Below, piece by piece: positions 34,565 to 46,458 of a stretch of 64,000 nt of DNA. The stretch lies in contig OW203986.1 in assembly GCA_934047225.1 (NCBI GenBank), positions 20,401,221-20,465,220 of the forward strand, written 5' to 3'. This DNA is from Ypsolopha sequella (taxonomy: Eukaryota; Arthropoda; Insecta; Lepidoptera; Ypsolophidae). Position 1 is the first letter of the stretch; every line of letters starts with the position of its first letter. The position numbers were made by a program, and so were the translations under genes. The notes under the pieces were generated by a model. The model did no database searches. It was not told where the DNA came from and saw only the letters and a list, made by a program, of their open reading frames with translations.

Positions 34565-35514
34565 GTAAGTCCTACTTACCCCATTTATCCAATATAATTG
34601 TATATATACTTACATCGTTTCCTATTTACAAGGATTTTTACAATATTTACAGTACATACAAGGTATTTCGGGGCGCGAAAAATCAATCTGTTATGTATCT
34701 AGATCTCATATTTGTGAAAAAATGTTCTATTTTGCGAGTTTCCACGAGCAAATTGGCTGTAATTGTACAAGTTTGAAAGGATGATGCAACTCTTTCCTTG
34801 GCGTTTGGTCCAAAATTTGAAAACCTTTTATCCACAAATGAAACCTATGCCAATCCATAGATCAGCAGTAGCAACTTTTAGCACGACACCAAAAAAATCT
34901 AAGAAGGGAAAACAGATATGGTGATAAGAATGTAAAAAAAATATAATGTGTTTTTTTCTTATTCATGATATTTCATGGCTGCGTTTCTGTTTATTATGCG
35001 TTTAATCACTTCTTTCGAGTTGCAACTATTTTTTTTAACCGAGACGTAAGATTGGCATACGGTATCACATTTTTTTTTACGCATTAATAAATAATGGTTT
35101 CTTTCCAACATTATTTTTCGACATGTAAAATTTTTTTTTTTTTTGGTCGACTTCACTATCTTTCGAGATATCCTTCGAAAAAATTACATGAATAATTAAA
35201 ATTTTTTGGGGATGATTTCTAGGCAAAAGACCAGATAAAATAATAATAAAAAATTCCTCGTGAATTTATCAATTCCGTGCTCTCTCACGTTCATGTATTT
35301 TTTTTGCTGCATTTTTTTTCGTAGTAATTATTTTGGTCTATGTGTGGTATTTATTCTAAAAAAAGTAAGTTATAGTGACAAATTTTATGTAATATTTATA
35401 TGAAGCTCTAAGATCACGTTAAATTTCGTTACGTGCAGAAGTTAGTGTAGAGTTTTCCATACGCTTTATTTATTACTTTGAATGGCGAATTTTCACTAGT
35501 ATTTTCTTTCACAG

Positions 35515-35705
35515 CGAGAGTGTGTTCAATTCATTTTGCGACTTCTGACTACATAAAGCCATTAAGGGACATTTTATTGAATACTTCCCACTTTAGCCGC
35601 CACACCCATCCCTCTGCAGCTGAAAAGTTAAAATCCACATGCATTCCTAGTAATTTATTTCTAAGGACATACAAATTTCCACGATTCCCGAATTTTAAAG
35701 TTTGA
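35515..35705 (+). CDS. THAP-domain protein, exon 2
   Basis: Follows the acceptor tttctttcacag and continues exon 1 in phase. It supplies SRVCSIHFA, with the C-x2-H half of the zinc site (Cys50, His53), and LKSTCIPSNLFL, which resembles the AVPT box that ends THAP domains. The frame ends with TGA at 35703-35705. The distance from Cys9 to Cys50 (41 positions) is within the THAP range. The absence of any stop supports a recently functional gene despite the missing first ligand. Confidence 0.7.
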
Positions 35706-36398
35706 GAACCGTCGATAGCGTGATGACGTACTCAAGTTCCCCCATTTTGGAACACAAAACCTCCACACATCACCAAGGAACATACCTTGTTTTATTATAC
35801 CATGTATACAACAACAAACATAGAAGGAACTTTGCCGTGTTACAGTGACATTGACACACAGTTTCAAGGTTTCAACGAGGTTCCGCAAAAGGAAAAAAAA
35901 ATTCAAAGAGAATTTCGTTCTAGAAATATGTAAAAGTAAGAAAAAAATAAATTCATTCCTTTATCGAAGCCTCAGAATAAGTAATACAAATAGAAGCCTG
36001 ACTAAAATAAGAACTGGGCATTAGCCATTGTACTCATCTAACGTAAATTACTCCTGTGTACGAGTGAATGAAACACCGGACCGCACTTACTTTATCTTTT
36101 TTCCTGGTGTGTCACTAGATTGAACCAAGCAAATGTCAGTTGGATGTAATTTGGATGTATTTTAAAAATTATAATACCATCAAATTAAATACGTCTCATC
36201 ATTGTATCGTTTTGTTGTAATATCGTTCGCTGCGTGCATCACATCTTAATTTGGTGGCATCGAAATGTCTAATGCATTTTGCAAAAGTTTACAGCTTCAC
36301 CGAGAGAAATTAAATATTTTGGTGCTCTTCCTCTCAAAATTCGTGAAAGTGTGATTTATTATTGTTTGTGTTGATTGTTTTTTTAACATTTTAATAAA
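35706..36398. other. Spacer between two THAP loci
   Basis: AT-rich, no exon recognised. It probably holds the 3' end of the first THAP gene and the promoter of the second. Confidence 0.35.
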
Positions 36399-37609
36399 AT
36401 GTCTTGTGCGATTGAAGGCTGTAAATCGCATACAGGAAGAAAAGAAAACAACAATGAAGCAATATCATTTCATCGGTGAGTTCTGATAGTTTTTATGTTA
36501 ATAAGTTGCAGGATCATACCTAAAACTCAGTAACAATAATAGTAGTTCTTGTAAATCATACTCGTGTTCAATTCTACACCGATATTTGCCTGTTTTATAT
36601 AGATTTTCTGCCGACTATGAGAGGTTATGTTTTTTCGTATAGTGATGTACTAAAGTCCGTGTGGCAAACTATCGAACATTGGTTCCCGCGGCAGCCGTGC
36701 ATAAAGGATAATAGATTAATGAGAGGTTTTCTTTTTGAGTATTAAAAAAAAAACATAGTTTCCAAGAACTCTGTAGATGGTGTTGAACTGACTACGTTGC
36801 TAGGTGCCAAAGCCAAAACGATTGAAAAAAAAAACATTGCGTCACGTCACGTCACGTCACATACGCTCGTTGGTTGATGACATGTGTGCTGAGCATATTA
36901 TGTGCGAATGCTTTGTTATGGTCCGTCCAGGTTTAAAATGTACCATGGCTTGTACTCATTGCGCTTTACGACTTTTATACAAATCCACAATCCACAATCC
37001 ACATTTTTATACAAATCCACAAGGCACAGACTTCTCTTCTTTTTCTCTTGGGACATTTTCTTTCTGGCGTAAAAAACTCATAAAAAGACTGCTAATTATT
37101 TTTTTCTTTTTCCTTGTTGTTATTATTTATTTATTTTCAAAATGTCATTGTGATGTGATGTGACAATGACATTAATTACTTTTTTATGTACGTTTCGTTT
37201 TACGATCTCAAAATTACATCCAAGTGCAATAATCAAAAAATTATGTGACGTTCCGTTCTTTGCAGTAACTTACCAAGTTCAGCGCCATCTATCCAGCGAC
37301 TAGGGAAGAGTAAAAAAAAAGAAAAGAAAATCCCTCATTGCAGCGCGAGTTAAAAGAAAAATAATGCCGAATAAATATCGCTATATTTTTTTGTTACAGA
37401 TTTCCAAAAAGGGAAGAATTAAAAAGTGAATGGCTTAGACGAATAATTTGACCAAATTGGGCAATTAAAAAAGCAGTCATATTTGTTCGAAACACTTTAC
37501 GTCGGATTCTTTTGGACCAAACGAAAATTTAAAATGGAGACTTTTAAAAGCAGATGCCTTACCAACGTTATATTTACCAGATACAGACACATTGGTGACC
37601 TTTAAATAA
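36399..37609 (+). pseudogene. Second THAP-domain gene, broken
   Basis: Exon 1 36399-36475 encodes MSCAIEGCKSHTGRK, with both first zinc cysteines (Cys3, Cys8), and ends at donor gtgagt in phase 2. Exon 2 starts at 37400 after ttgttacag and continues FPKREELKSEWLRR, the conserved FP and Trp. A TGA then interrupts at 37449-37451, and near 37472 one base is missing. In the shifted frame the rest is clear: HICSKHFTSD (C-x2-H), LLKADALPTLYLP (AVPT box), TAA at 37607-37609. The two lesions make it a pseudogene of a full C2CH THAP protein. It lies 0.7 kb from the other THAP gene on the same strand but is not a close copy. Confidence 0.75.
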
Positions 37610-39300
37610 TTATGTATAATTGCATTATCAATCTTGTTTGTAGGTACGTGCTTGTACTATACTATAGTATATTAACTCGATAATTTTTCAATTTTAGGCA
37701 ACAGAACCAGTACCTATGGATGTCTGTGGTGTAGAAAAGTGCATACTTCTATGTTCGCAAATCGTTCTGAAAGGCCTGTTCATAACTTGTACGTTACTTC
37801 CGTGATCGACTTCACGAAGAAATTCCGCATATCAAGACATTTTCGTACTTAGTGGTTGACAATAAAAGTACTTTGACAGGGTAGTTCTATCGTGAAATGA
37901 ATTTTGGGAATGCTTATTGACTTGAACTGCGCATAATTTGATTTCTTATTACAGGTTATTAGGTATTTTAATCGTTAATTATTTGTTATTAGTTTTTATT
38001 CAAGATAAGTTGATGTTTATATGATAGAAATAAAAAAAAAATGAAATTACCTCTGTAGTAATTGCGCTGTCATCGCTCATCATTGACATAATATTATTAT
38101 TACGAATCCTATAAGTCTATGATTATTATGATTTCTATTGTTGCGATTAATTCCTTCCTCCTTGATTGAACAAAGACGCGACATCAACGAACATCTATTT
38201 GATTGAGTTAAGAGGCGACTTAAAAAGTATCCACTTAAATAGTTTACGGTTGTATCTCTGATACAAGCTACATCATTTTTTGTACTAGAAACAAGCACAA
38301 TTTTGGACTTAACTTATGTACCTACCTGCCTACGATATAGTAATTTGTACTTATTAAAAAATATTATGCTAAACGAAAGATATCCTTTTATTAATTCCTT
38401 ATTTACACAATATAACATGTGTCCCACTGGGGTAGACAGAGACCACTTTGCTATTAATTCTCTTGGCCTCCTTCCAAAGCAAGAGGATGTCACAGAAAGG
38501 TCGGTGCCTCCTGCATTCTCTTTTTTTTCACACTTTGATACGATATAATGTGTGGTTAGGAGATTGGTCGCGGTTCATTTCGATTTGGTTTATTTATCGT
38601 AGTCCAAAATCGACATTGTTACATCACTAGCAAAGCAACGAACTAGTGACAACCTACCTAATTAAGAAAAAACTAATACATATCCATCTCCCTCTAACGC
38701 ACTAGAATGTCGTAAGAAAATCAAGGATAGGTGTCTTTCTCCGCGTATTATTTTAGCCAGGTTTCTATTTGTATTCCTTATTCTGAGATCGAAGCAACAA
38801 GAATTTTAAGTCTCTATGACGACGTCGCTCAACAGCACGAGGACTTAAGGTCATATAGCGCTTAGTATTTCTTTTAAACTTCAACACTTTTTAATAATAT
38901 TAGTATAAGACAATATATATTATGAAACAATTTCTCTGAAACATTTGTTGAGCCGAACAAAAGGGCCCAGAAAACTAAAAAAAAAAATGTGGGTTACCAA
39001 ATGCTAAATTATTCAACTAGTTAATAACATTACATTGAAAATGAAAGCAAAACAAAATAGCATGAAAGCAAACGAGAAATTTTTCATCATTTTGATGTTA
39101 CGTAACTTAATTATTACGTTGTGTCCCAGACATATTAATAAAAACTTGTTACGTGGCTATTCAAATAAAAAGTTGTTTTTCTTAAAAGCGACAACAATCT
39201 GTATTCACAATGACGATCACTTTTCCGATCGCCATTCTGATGGCCTATTCATATCATGCTTCTTTTCTGTACGAACAAACGTTGCAGAAAAACGAAAAAT
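37610..39300. other. Repeat-derived DNA, no gene
   Basis: 37830-38100 resembles 39690-39900 (atttcttattacag, ttttaatcgtt and a run of a). 38215-38275 matches part of repeat family C. The remainder is AT-rich with nothing recognised. Confidence 0.4.
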
Positions 39301-39305
39301 ATTTT

Positions 39306-39612
39306 TTTAATGCAAGTGCTCGTAAAGGCCCAATTTTTATCCATCAAAACCGAACAGAAACTCGATTATTTTGCCCTGGGGCTTTATTATTATTATTATC
39401 TTATTTATTTACTGGCTAACCTGCAACCTTTCCTGTGTACCATAAATGTTGTACTTTTTCTTCCACTATTTAACGGCTCTGGATACAGTCCTTTTGAGCC
39501 AATCATAATTTAAAGTTCACAAGATTATATTTGTTTTATTTCCTCACACTATGCATTGAAAAACGTAGTATGATACACGGGCGTAAGAGCAATAAATTAC
39601 TCGGTTACGTTT
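39306..39612 (-). mobile_element. Repeat family A, copy 4 (truncated)
   Basis: Inverted copy from caagtgctcgtaaaggccc to attactcggttacgttt, where it stops inside the palindromic head. Some internal bases differ or are lost. Confidence 0.7.
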
Positions 39613-40039
39613 GAAGTGGATTTCGTAGGCATTTCGTATTTTGACAGGGAAGTCTTGAAAATAATTTTGGATGATCTTATTTTTTTGATGAAGGATTATT
39701 TGATTTCTTATTACAGATTAATACGTGTTTTAATCGTTTATTATTTAATATATGTTATTATTCAAAATAAATTAATGCTTATTTGATCAAAATGATTAAA
39801 AAAATGTAACGACTTTGTTAGAGAATGCGCGCCGATTGCGCCGCCATCCGGAAGTTATCATTGGCCACCAGCCTGTCATTGACGGTTTTCTCTATCATTG
39901 ACATTACCTTAATGCGACTTTGTGTTCGTGTCGTTCGTGCGGTATCATAAAAATAGGAGAATCAAAATTCCTAAAGCAAGAAAAGTAAGTGTTTAATATC
40001 GATACCATTATTGGTACTTACCAATTAATTACTAAACTT

Positions 40040-40483
40040 AAACGAAATATTGAAGTGAAAAATGAAAATGCGTGCAAATATTTTGCAAATTTATCAGAAC
40101 AGATTTAATTACTTATATGTATGACATTTTATTTACATCTATTATCACAATTATACCTCAAAAGTAATATATAAGGTATGTACGTACTCGATTTCATGAG
40201 CCATTATCTTATCGATATCGATGTTTATCAGAATCGAGTACATGTCTCCTCACTGTATCACTGTCAGTTCTTATAAGCTTTTACATTTTAATTTTGAAGT
40301 CTAGTAAAATACGAAGAAGCCTATATAAAAGAATCATGCCAAGAAGTTTACAGCCTAAGTGGAGATATAACCTCTTTTAAAATTAAATAACCATAACCTC
40401 ATGAAAGGTAAAAAATATTATCTTTATTTACTTTTCGACTTACAATGCTACTGCCGGGACTGGAGCCTCTACGCCTAGCTATA
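40040..40483 (+). repeat. Repeat family C, copy 2
   Basis: Matches 31795-32070 and then 32660-32700. Split at 40484 by an inserted element with inverted ends and resumed at 41159. Confidence 0.65.
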
Positions 40484-41158
40484 GTCGAGTCCAGAATTAG
40501 GCAAACTAACTTGACAGCCGAAAATGTTGCCAGACATAGGAAAAAATAAATAGTGATAGGTTTATGTCGACACAAATATGTCGATATAGCCTTGTGCCTT
40601 CTATAAATCTGATTCTATTTATATTTTATCAAGTAATTGTCGTCGAAACTTTCACACTCATACATACTTGCCAAATAGGGACGAACTACAGCAATTTATA
40701 TGATATAATATGATCTGAAGGATGTACTGTTTAAAGCGGATATTTACGATACTTACTCCTCAAATTAGGAATAAAATACAAAAATAATGATGTTATTACA
40801 ACAGGCCATTGTGATCCTTTTAGGTGGTTTCTGTCGGGCTATTAATGTACCGTACATTTACTGTACCATACATATAGCATTCATCCCTTTCTTTCTGGCA
40901 AATATGAAAGTGCGATAGAGACAAACGCTATTATATCGTCGATGATAATTCCAAATCCGTTATATGTTCGATTTTAATTAATTTAATTAATTTTTATTTA
41001 TTATTATTTTGCTTAGTAAAATTATTACTTTGATTCCAAACACAATAATAATGATTAACCAGACTTTTTAAACATCGATATTAACAGCACTAGCCAAACT
41101 GTGGCAACATTAGTGTACAATGAACTGTCAAGTTAGTTCGCCTAATTCTGGACTCGAC
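40484..41158. mobile_element. ~675-bp element with ~35-bp inverted ends
   Basis: The left end gtcgagtccagaattaggc pairs with gcctaattctggactcgac at the right end, and the complementarity continues (aactaacttgacag). It interrupts repeat family C: 32700-32760 shows the region without it. The inside is AT-rich with no transposase frame, so it is non-autonomous. The superfamily is undecided. Confidence 0.75.
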
Positions 41159-41240
41159 TTTAGGGCAAATGCAAAAGCGTAAAGAGGCGGCATTCGAAGT
41201 ATCCATTTACAGTTGTATCTCTGACACAACCCGCTACTTT

Positions 41241-42177
41241 TTTTTTACAATTTTTTTCTTAACCTGTTCGGGTATGACCAAGGTCCGAGCAATTATTGTG
41301 AAGGGAATGTACATGATATCTAGGTATACATTTAAGTTGTTGTGAATGATATAAACATTGGAACTGTTGGTATCTAAATAGGTATTCAACGTGATATTTG
41401 AAGTAAAAATATATTTTTCTTAATTTACCAGGGAATGTTTCTTTAGGAGAGTAGTTCAGTATGTTCACTAGATTCTCTAGTTTAATTTAATATATGATGA
41501 CGTTAAGGGTCCGCATAATGTCAAATGACCATTTCACATTGCGTAACTTGGTCAAACGGTTTAATAAAAATAATTTAGATAGTGGACTATATTTATAATA
41601 GCTTAGAAAAAACGCAAAAGCTTTAAGTTCGCTACATAAAAAAATATTAAAAAGTTACCGCTAAATTTCATATCGTATTTCATTTTCAATTTCGAGTGAT
41701 AAAAGGAACCCGCTCCGTATTTTTGTCCGTTCGTCGTTAGATATTATGAAGAACGATACGGAGCGGGCTCGTAAGTACGAAAATAACTCGCAAAAGAGAA
41801 ACAATTCAATCAAATAAATTTTAGGCCTTTATTTAGACGGCCAATATGAAGTGGTATATGTCCCTGGTTTTTCCAAAAACATCGCGGTAAAGGCCAGAAA
41901 AATATTTAATATAATACTTTGCATCATAGTTGTCGTCGTCTCGGACCGGGCTTTTAAAACATACAGCCTTGATAAGTGAATAAATGACCCCGTCGCGTCG
42001 GTCAGTCTTAGGATATTTTAATAATTTCATCTAGTGCTCAATCTGACTTTATTTGCAGCCTTAATAGATCCTCTACGCACTTTGAACAACAATAATAAGC
42101 TTTCTTTGATAGGGAAAAATACTTGCAGGCACTGCGGCTTACCCAAACACACGTAGAGTTCTCTTTTGGGCCTGTCC
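41241..42177. other. No gene recognised
   Basis: Contains a small inverted repeat (cccgctccgtat at 41709-41720, inverted at 41756-41767). No exon or known family. Confidence 0.4.
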
Positions 42178-42280
42178 ACACGTTGCGTCAGCGCAACTCA
42201 AAGATTTTGACTTGAGATTGCGTCTTTCTTTACAAAAATCTTTGCATTGCGCCGAAGCAGCGCGCCGTGTGGACAGGCCC
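42178..42280. mobile_element. 103-bp MITE
   Basis: 15-bp perfect inverted ends (gggcctgtccacacg and cgtgtggacaggccc), GC-richer than the flanks, noncoding. A target duplication was not clear. Confidence 0.7.
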
Positions 42281-42305
42281 TTAAGTTGTGCAACCAATTC
42301 GCGAG

Positions 42306-42450
42306 TGCTTTAACTGCTGTTACGGACGTATTATGAGCTGTCGGGCAGTAGATTGTGAAATGGCCCTAGTTCAATGCTCGCCATCCAACCGACCTTGCTG
42401 TCCATGTCAGCTGATTGGACAGGTTCTCGGTATTTGTTGCCAGTGCAATC
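42306..42450 (+). other. Cysteine-rich open stretch, possible exon relic
   Basis: The frame between the MITE and 42545 reads ECFNCCYGRIMSC, then NRPCCPCQLIG and LGICCQCNQ. The cysteine spacing, with CCPCQ, recalls von Willebrand type C-like modules. There is no ATG at its head and no convincing acceptor before it. It may be a fragment of a secreted-protein exon or chance; I cannot decide. Confidence 0.2.
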
Positions 42451-42639
42451 AAACTACTACAGCACGGACTGTGCACAAAAACGTGAAACTTTTTAAAGTT
42501 ACAGACAAATCCGTTTTTCCTGTATTAATTTTTACGTATTTTTAGAATATAGGATCAATCAAAGTGAAGATTTTTTATCGGCATTTAGTTATTTATTCAT
42601 AATTTTTACTGTACCTATTTGTCTGTTAATCTTACTATG

Positions 42640-42667
42640 AGTAAATAAATAAAATAAATAAATAAAT
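42640..42667 (+). repeat. (aaat)n microsatellite
   Basis: taaataaataaaataaataa type run, possibly the tail of an unrecognised retroposon upstream. Confidence 0.6.
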
Positions 42668-42727
42668 GAAGTCTTTTTTGACAGCTAATAAGAAAAAGAA
42701 ACAGTTCAAAATATCAGTTCAATAAAC

Positions 42728-42933
42728 AGTACTTTAATGAAACTATGATAGAAATAAATTTATATTTTTGAACACTTGGCGATTTATCAATCGCAAGATC
42801 GATATAAATTAACATTATATTATCATTGCAGTATAGAAACCGGGATCCCGGTTCAGAGCTCCTCACATCCAGATTTACTTTTCTTTCTGCGTTTCTATAC
42901 TGCAATGATATAATGTTCATTTAGTACTTTAAT
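42728..42933 (-). mobile_element. Snapback tRNA-like retroposon, copy 2, 11-bp TSD
   Basis: Insert 42739-42922 lies between agtactttaat at 42728-42738 and 42923-42933. Read inverted, it has the same first bases (aacattatatcattgcag) and exactly the same last bases (catagtttc) as 14097-14350. Most of one hairpin arm is missing: only the outer stem and the cggttcagagctcc core remain. Confidence 0.8.
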
Positions 42934-42943
42934 AGGATAAAGA

Positions 42944-43113
42944 CCAGTGGGTCTACCGCGTAATTCTCATTTTCATCAACATCAACTTGAGATTGAAATT
43001 TGACGTGCGTGCGACGACGCCCGCCTAACATGCCATCTCTTTTGCACGCGTTGAATTTCGCATGCATTTGCTTGAAGTTGATACAAATGAGAATTACGCG
43101 GTAGAGCCCCTGG
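42944..43113. mobile_element. 170-bp MITE
   Basis: Inverted ends of about 30 bp: ctaccgcgtaattctcattt at the left, aaatgagaattacgcggtag at the right, plus caacatcaactt against aagttgat. Noncoding. Confidence 0.7.
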
Positions 43114-43510
43114 TTTGATAGGCGATATCTGATTTAGGTACTAAATTGCTGAAAGAATTTGGTCAAGTTACAACTAGTCGCAAGTCATAACCTTTTATAT
43201 TGTTGAAAATAATGCATTACCCACAGAACATTTAATAAAGTTCTGAGGCATTACCTACCGACCTCAATGACAAGTAAGTTCTTATATCCTGCCCTACTGC
43301 GTGACCATACTGATTCAAGTTTATGATTTAATTAAACAAGTTTTTATATCACATTTTTGTCTGTTATATCAACTTCAATGTCATACAATAAAATTAAAAC
43401 AGCAGAGCTGACAATCTTAAAGTTCTCTTACAGGCCAAAATCTAGAATTAGTTTTTAGTTTTTGGTTCCGACATCGGTTGTGATGACCATAGACACACCC
43501 TAGTAGCTAT

Positions 43511-43942
43511 TTAAGGCGATATGCGAAAAAAATATGGGTGTTTCTTTTCTGTGTATTTCATGAAATACACGGAAAATTATAATTAGTTTCTGGTATATGC
43601 ATTTTGACTATATAATCTAGGGATTTGAAATTGGAAAACATGTTTGGATAAATTTTCCTCGATAGAAATAATTCTTGAAATGAGGTCTTCAAACACACTT
43701 TTTCTCCTCGTTTGACGAAAAGGAACCATACAGAACATACAGAACTAAAACATATTTTATTAGATGTATTTTAACAATATCTAGAGATTTGATATTTGAA
43801 ATTTTGCTAGCTATTTTAGTTTTTTTAATAAAAATATAAAACCAACTTTTTTTCCCTTTTGCCCTGAATCCGCCCCTCTCGCACTGCGCGGTTTTTCGCT
43901 TGGAGTGACAGTGACAAAAATAAAATTCGCATAGCCTCTTAA
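43511..43942. mobile_element. TTAA-flanked MITE, copy 2
   Basis: Second copy of the 10978-11402 element, bounded by TTAA at 43511-43514 and 43939-43942. The two copies are similar throughout. Confidence 0.75.
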
Positions 43943-43988
43943 TACTGATTCCAAGACTTCGGTAGTAGGGCTACAGTAAGGATTAACA

Positions 43989-44373
43989 GTTACAATTAGG
44001 GTTGCCAACTCTCGGAGGAACCAACCCGGGAGATTTGAACAAATCGGTGGGCAATTGAATGAAACTCGGTAATGATACAGAAAGAAAAAGACAGCACGAT
44101 TATATTAAGTTTAGTCCTGTCAAATAAGTTAAATCGTGTTACACATAATCGACACCAATATTTATTATTTTTAATTTACTTTGTTTTGTAGAAGCGTCAT
44201 TCATATTTCTTCATAAAATTATTTATTTCGCGCGATTTATCTATTTCGTTAATGACAATTATTTTATTGTTGAAAATCCGGAGAATTTATTGCATCCCTA
44301 GAGCCCGGGAGGTTGAACAAAATTCCCGGAGTCTCCCGGGCATTCCGGGAGGGTTGGAAACCCTAGTTACAAT
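43989..44373. mobile_element. hAT-like MITE with 8-bp TSD
   Basis: The 369-bp element at 43997-44365 starts tagggttgccaac and ends gttggaaaccct a. It is flanked by gttacaat at 43989-43996 and 44366-44373. Eight-base duplications and TAGGG-type ends are hAT features. Its interior (aagtttagtcctgtcaaat) reappears, diverged, at 55915-55980. Confidence 0.8.
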
Positions 44374-44500
44374 ACTAATAGTACTCATACTCACAATACA
44401 ATCTACTCATAATTAGACACACAGATATGTAACTAGCACGTGCGTGACACAACACGTAACATACACTCATATAATAAATATAAAAAGTTTGCTTATAGCA

Positions 44501-44720
44501 GCGGCGGTAGCTCAGGGGTAGAACGATGGCCTTTTAATCTTCAGATCCAGGTTCGATCCCCGGTCGGGCATACACCAATGAGTTTTTCGAAATGTATGTG
44601 CATATAGTATTTGTTTTTACCTACCACTTGCAGAACGTTCAAGGAAAACATCGTAAGGAAACCTGCATGCCCTAAAAAACGTGTATTTGTGTCCGAAGTA
44701 CGGCGACCCCATCACCATCA
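44501..44720 (+). mobile_element. tRNA-derived SINE
   Basis: A tRNA-like head (44501-44573) has pol III A box (tagctcagggg) and B box (ggttcgatccc, 44550-44560). It is followed by a body with aaggaaaacatcgtaaggaa and acctgcatgcc, wording common to lepidopteran tRNA-SINEs. The acceptor stem does not pair and there is no tRNA 3' end, so it is not a working tRNA gene. The 3' limit is uncertain. Confidence 0.75.
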
Positions 44721-44989
44721 CGTTGCAACGTAATAATCGTCGGTGAGACGCCGGTGTACTGAGTATGGATTGTGACTTTCATTTCACAGTTCACACTCGG
44801 AATACCTCTGACACCAATATATATTATAAATCGAGAAAAGAAAAACAATTGTTTCATACATTTTGTTCGGGTAGTTATGTAACTTTTCTATGGAATAACT
44901 GATGTTTTTTTCGCGCTGCGAAGGTTGGCTCCATCGTATGGACGAGTAATGTCTTTTAATTTTTCGTGAAATTGTTAGTTGAAAATATT

Positions 44990-45262
44990 ATATACAACGT
45001 ATAACAGAAAGGTGTAACCATATTTGAAGAGCTTATTCAGTCAATGGTATAGAACAACTTTTACTATGGAGCCAACCCTGAAGTCTCAAAAAAAAAAACT
45101 GCTCTTCCATACGTTTCGGCCGAGCGGCATTGCATTTTTCTATGAAACAGTAACATATTTTTTTCGAGATACAAGTTTTGTTCCATAGTAAAAGTTGTTC
45201 TATTCCATTGACTGAATAAGCTCTTCAAATATGTTTACACCTTTTTGTTACACGTTGTATAA
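44990..45262. mobile_element. Foldback element with ~75-bp arms
   Basis: 44990-45069 and 45182-45262 are inverted copies (gaagagcttattcagtcaat, atagaacaacttttactatg) around a ~112-bp loop. Related end sequence (ggttggctccacagtaaaag) recurs at 47788-47825. Confidence 0.7.
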
Positions 45263-46313
45263 AGACGAAATTTGCGATGGTCTTAGATAAAGTATTGTGT
45301 TCAACTGAACATAATCACTTCGTTCGTTTCGTAAACAAGCACTCGTGTCCCAATGTCTCAAATTATGTTACAGTTGCACAAAATGCTATTTTAGTTATTT
45401 TTTAAATGAATCTTCTTATTACGTAAGCCCCCAACAACGTTTCGTTAAACCTTAGACTAAGTATACGTAGTAATATTTAGTCTATGGTTAAACTTATTGT
45501 AACGCATATAAGAGAGACGGCGATGACGGTACCAAAAAACGCAGGAACCATATACAAGTTATTATATTATTATATTAGGTATTTATTTATGAGATTGCCG
45601 TTTATCTATAGAGAATAAGCGTTTTTCCTTCTGTCATATTTAGTGTTAAATAAGGTTCCTAGATGGCACTGTCGTATACTTTAGCAACATAATCAAAGAC
45701 AAAATCAAAAACCACTTTGACATTGATTGCTACGAAGCATATTTTATCTATGGTGACATGGACAGCGCCATCTGGAGGAAAGCTATGAACAAAAAAAAAA
45801 AAAAACAACGAGAAAAACGCTCATTTGAAGGAAACTCAATTTTCAGTACTAACATTTTTGCATTTTCTTTATGAATTACAAATCCAAATTATGTAGTTTC
45901 TTTTGTGTATGAATGAGACAACATTAAGCTAACAGCAACATAAATTAAATTTTTTAGAAGTGTCAGCTGTCAAAAATTATTACTATTATGAACAATTATG
46001 AAAATGGATGGCATTTAGGACGAACTGTTTTCGAAGATTCAATTTTTATAATCGAAATAAAAATACAAACAAATTTTAATACGTTGATGTAAAGCCTCGA
46101 AATCAACTTTCAAACAAAAAGAAAATAATTGAAATAGCTATTGAATTACCAGGAATTACGAACTCATGAATCTGTAAGAAATTTTCGGCTATTTCAAATG
46201 TAAAGACCTATTATTTATATTAAAATGTATTGTGAATTAAACTAGAAATGTGTCAAGAAAAACCTAGGATATCTGTGGCACTTCCTTGTAATTTAGGAGA
46301 GTTAAATGATATC
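45263..46313. other. No gene recognised
   Basis: AT-rich, with a 15-base run of A near 45790. Nothing recognised. Confidence 0.35.
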
Positions 46314-46458
46314 AGGGGACCTAAAAAGGCCAACTTGGGTGAATCGTGAAATGATTTGAAAGTAGGATAAACTCAGAGTTTCTTCATGCGTGCAAAAGGG
46401 ATGGCATTAAAACAGAATCATAACATGATTCATCCAAAGCGGCCTTTTTAGATCCACA
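46314..46458. mobile_element. MITE family D, copy 1
   Basis: About 145 bp with inverted ends aggggacctaaaaaggcc and ggcctttttagatccaca. The interior gtgcaaaagggatggcat type is shared, inverted, with 54434-54570. Confidence 0.7.

Noticed and set aside
36836..36860. CRISPR-like or regulatory tandem array (gtcac repeats)
   Set aside because: Only about four perfect 5-bp units; a simple microsatellite in a eukaryotic genome.
44501..44573. tRNA gene with TTT anticodon
   Set aside because: The acceptor halves do not pair and SINE body sequence follows directly, so it is a SINE head.
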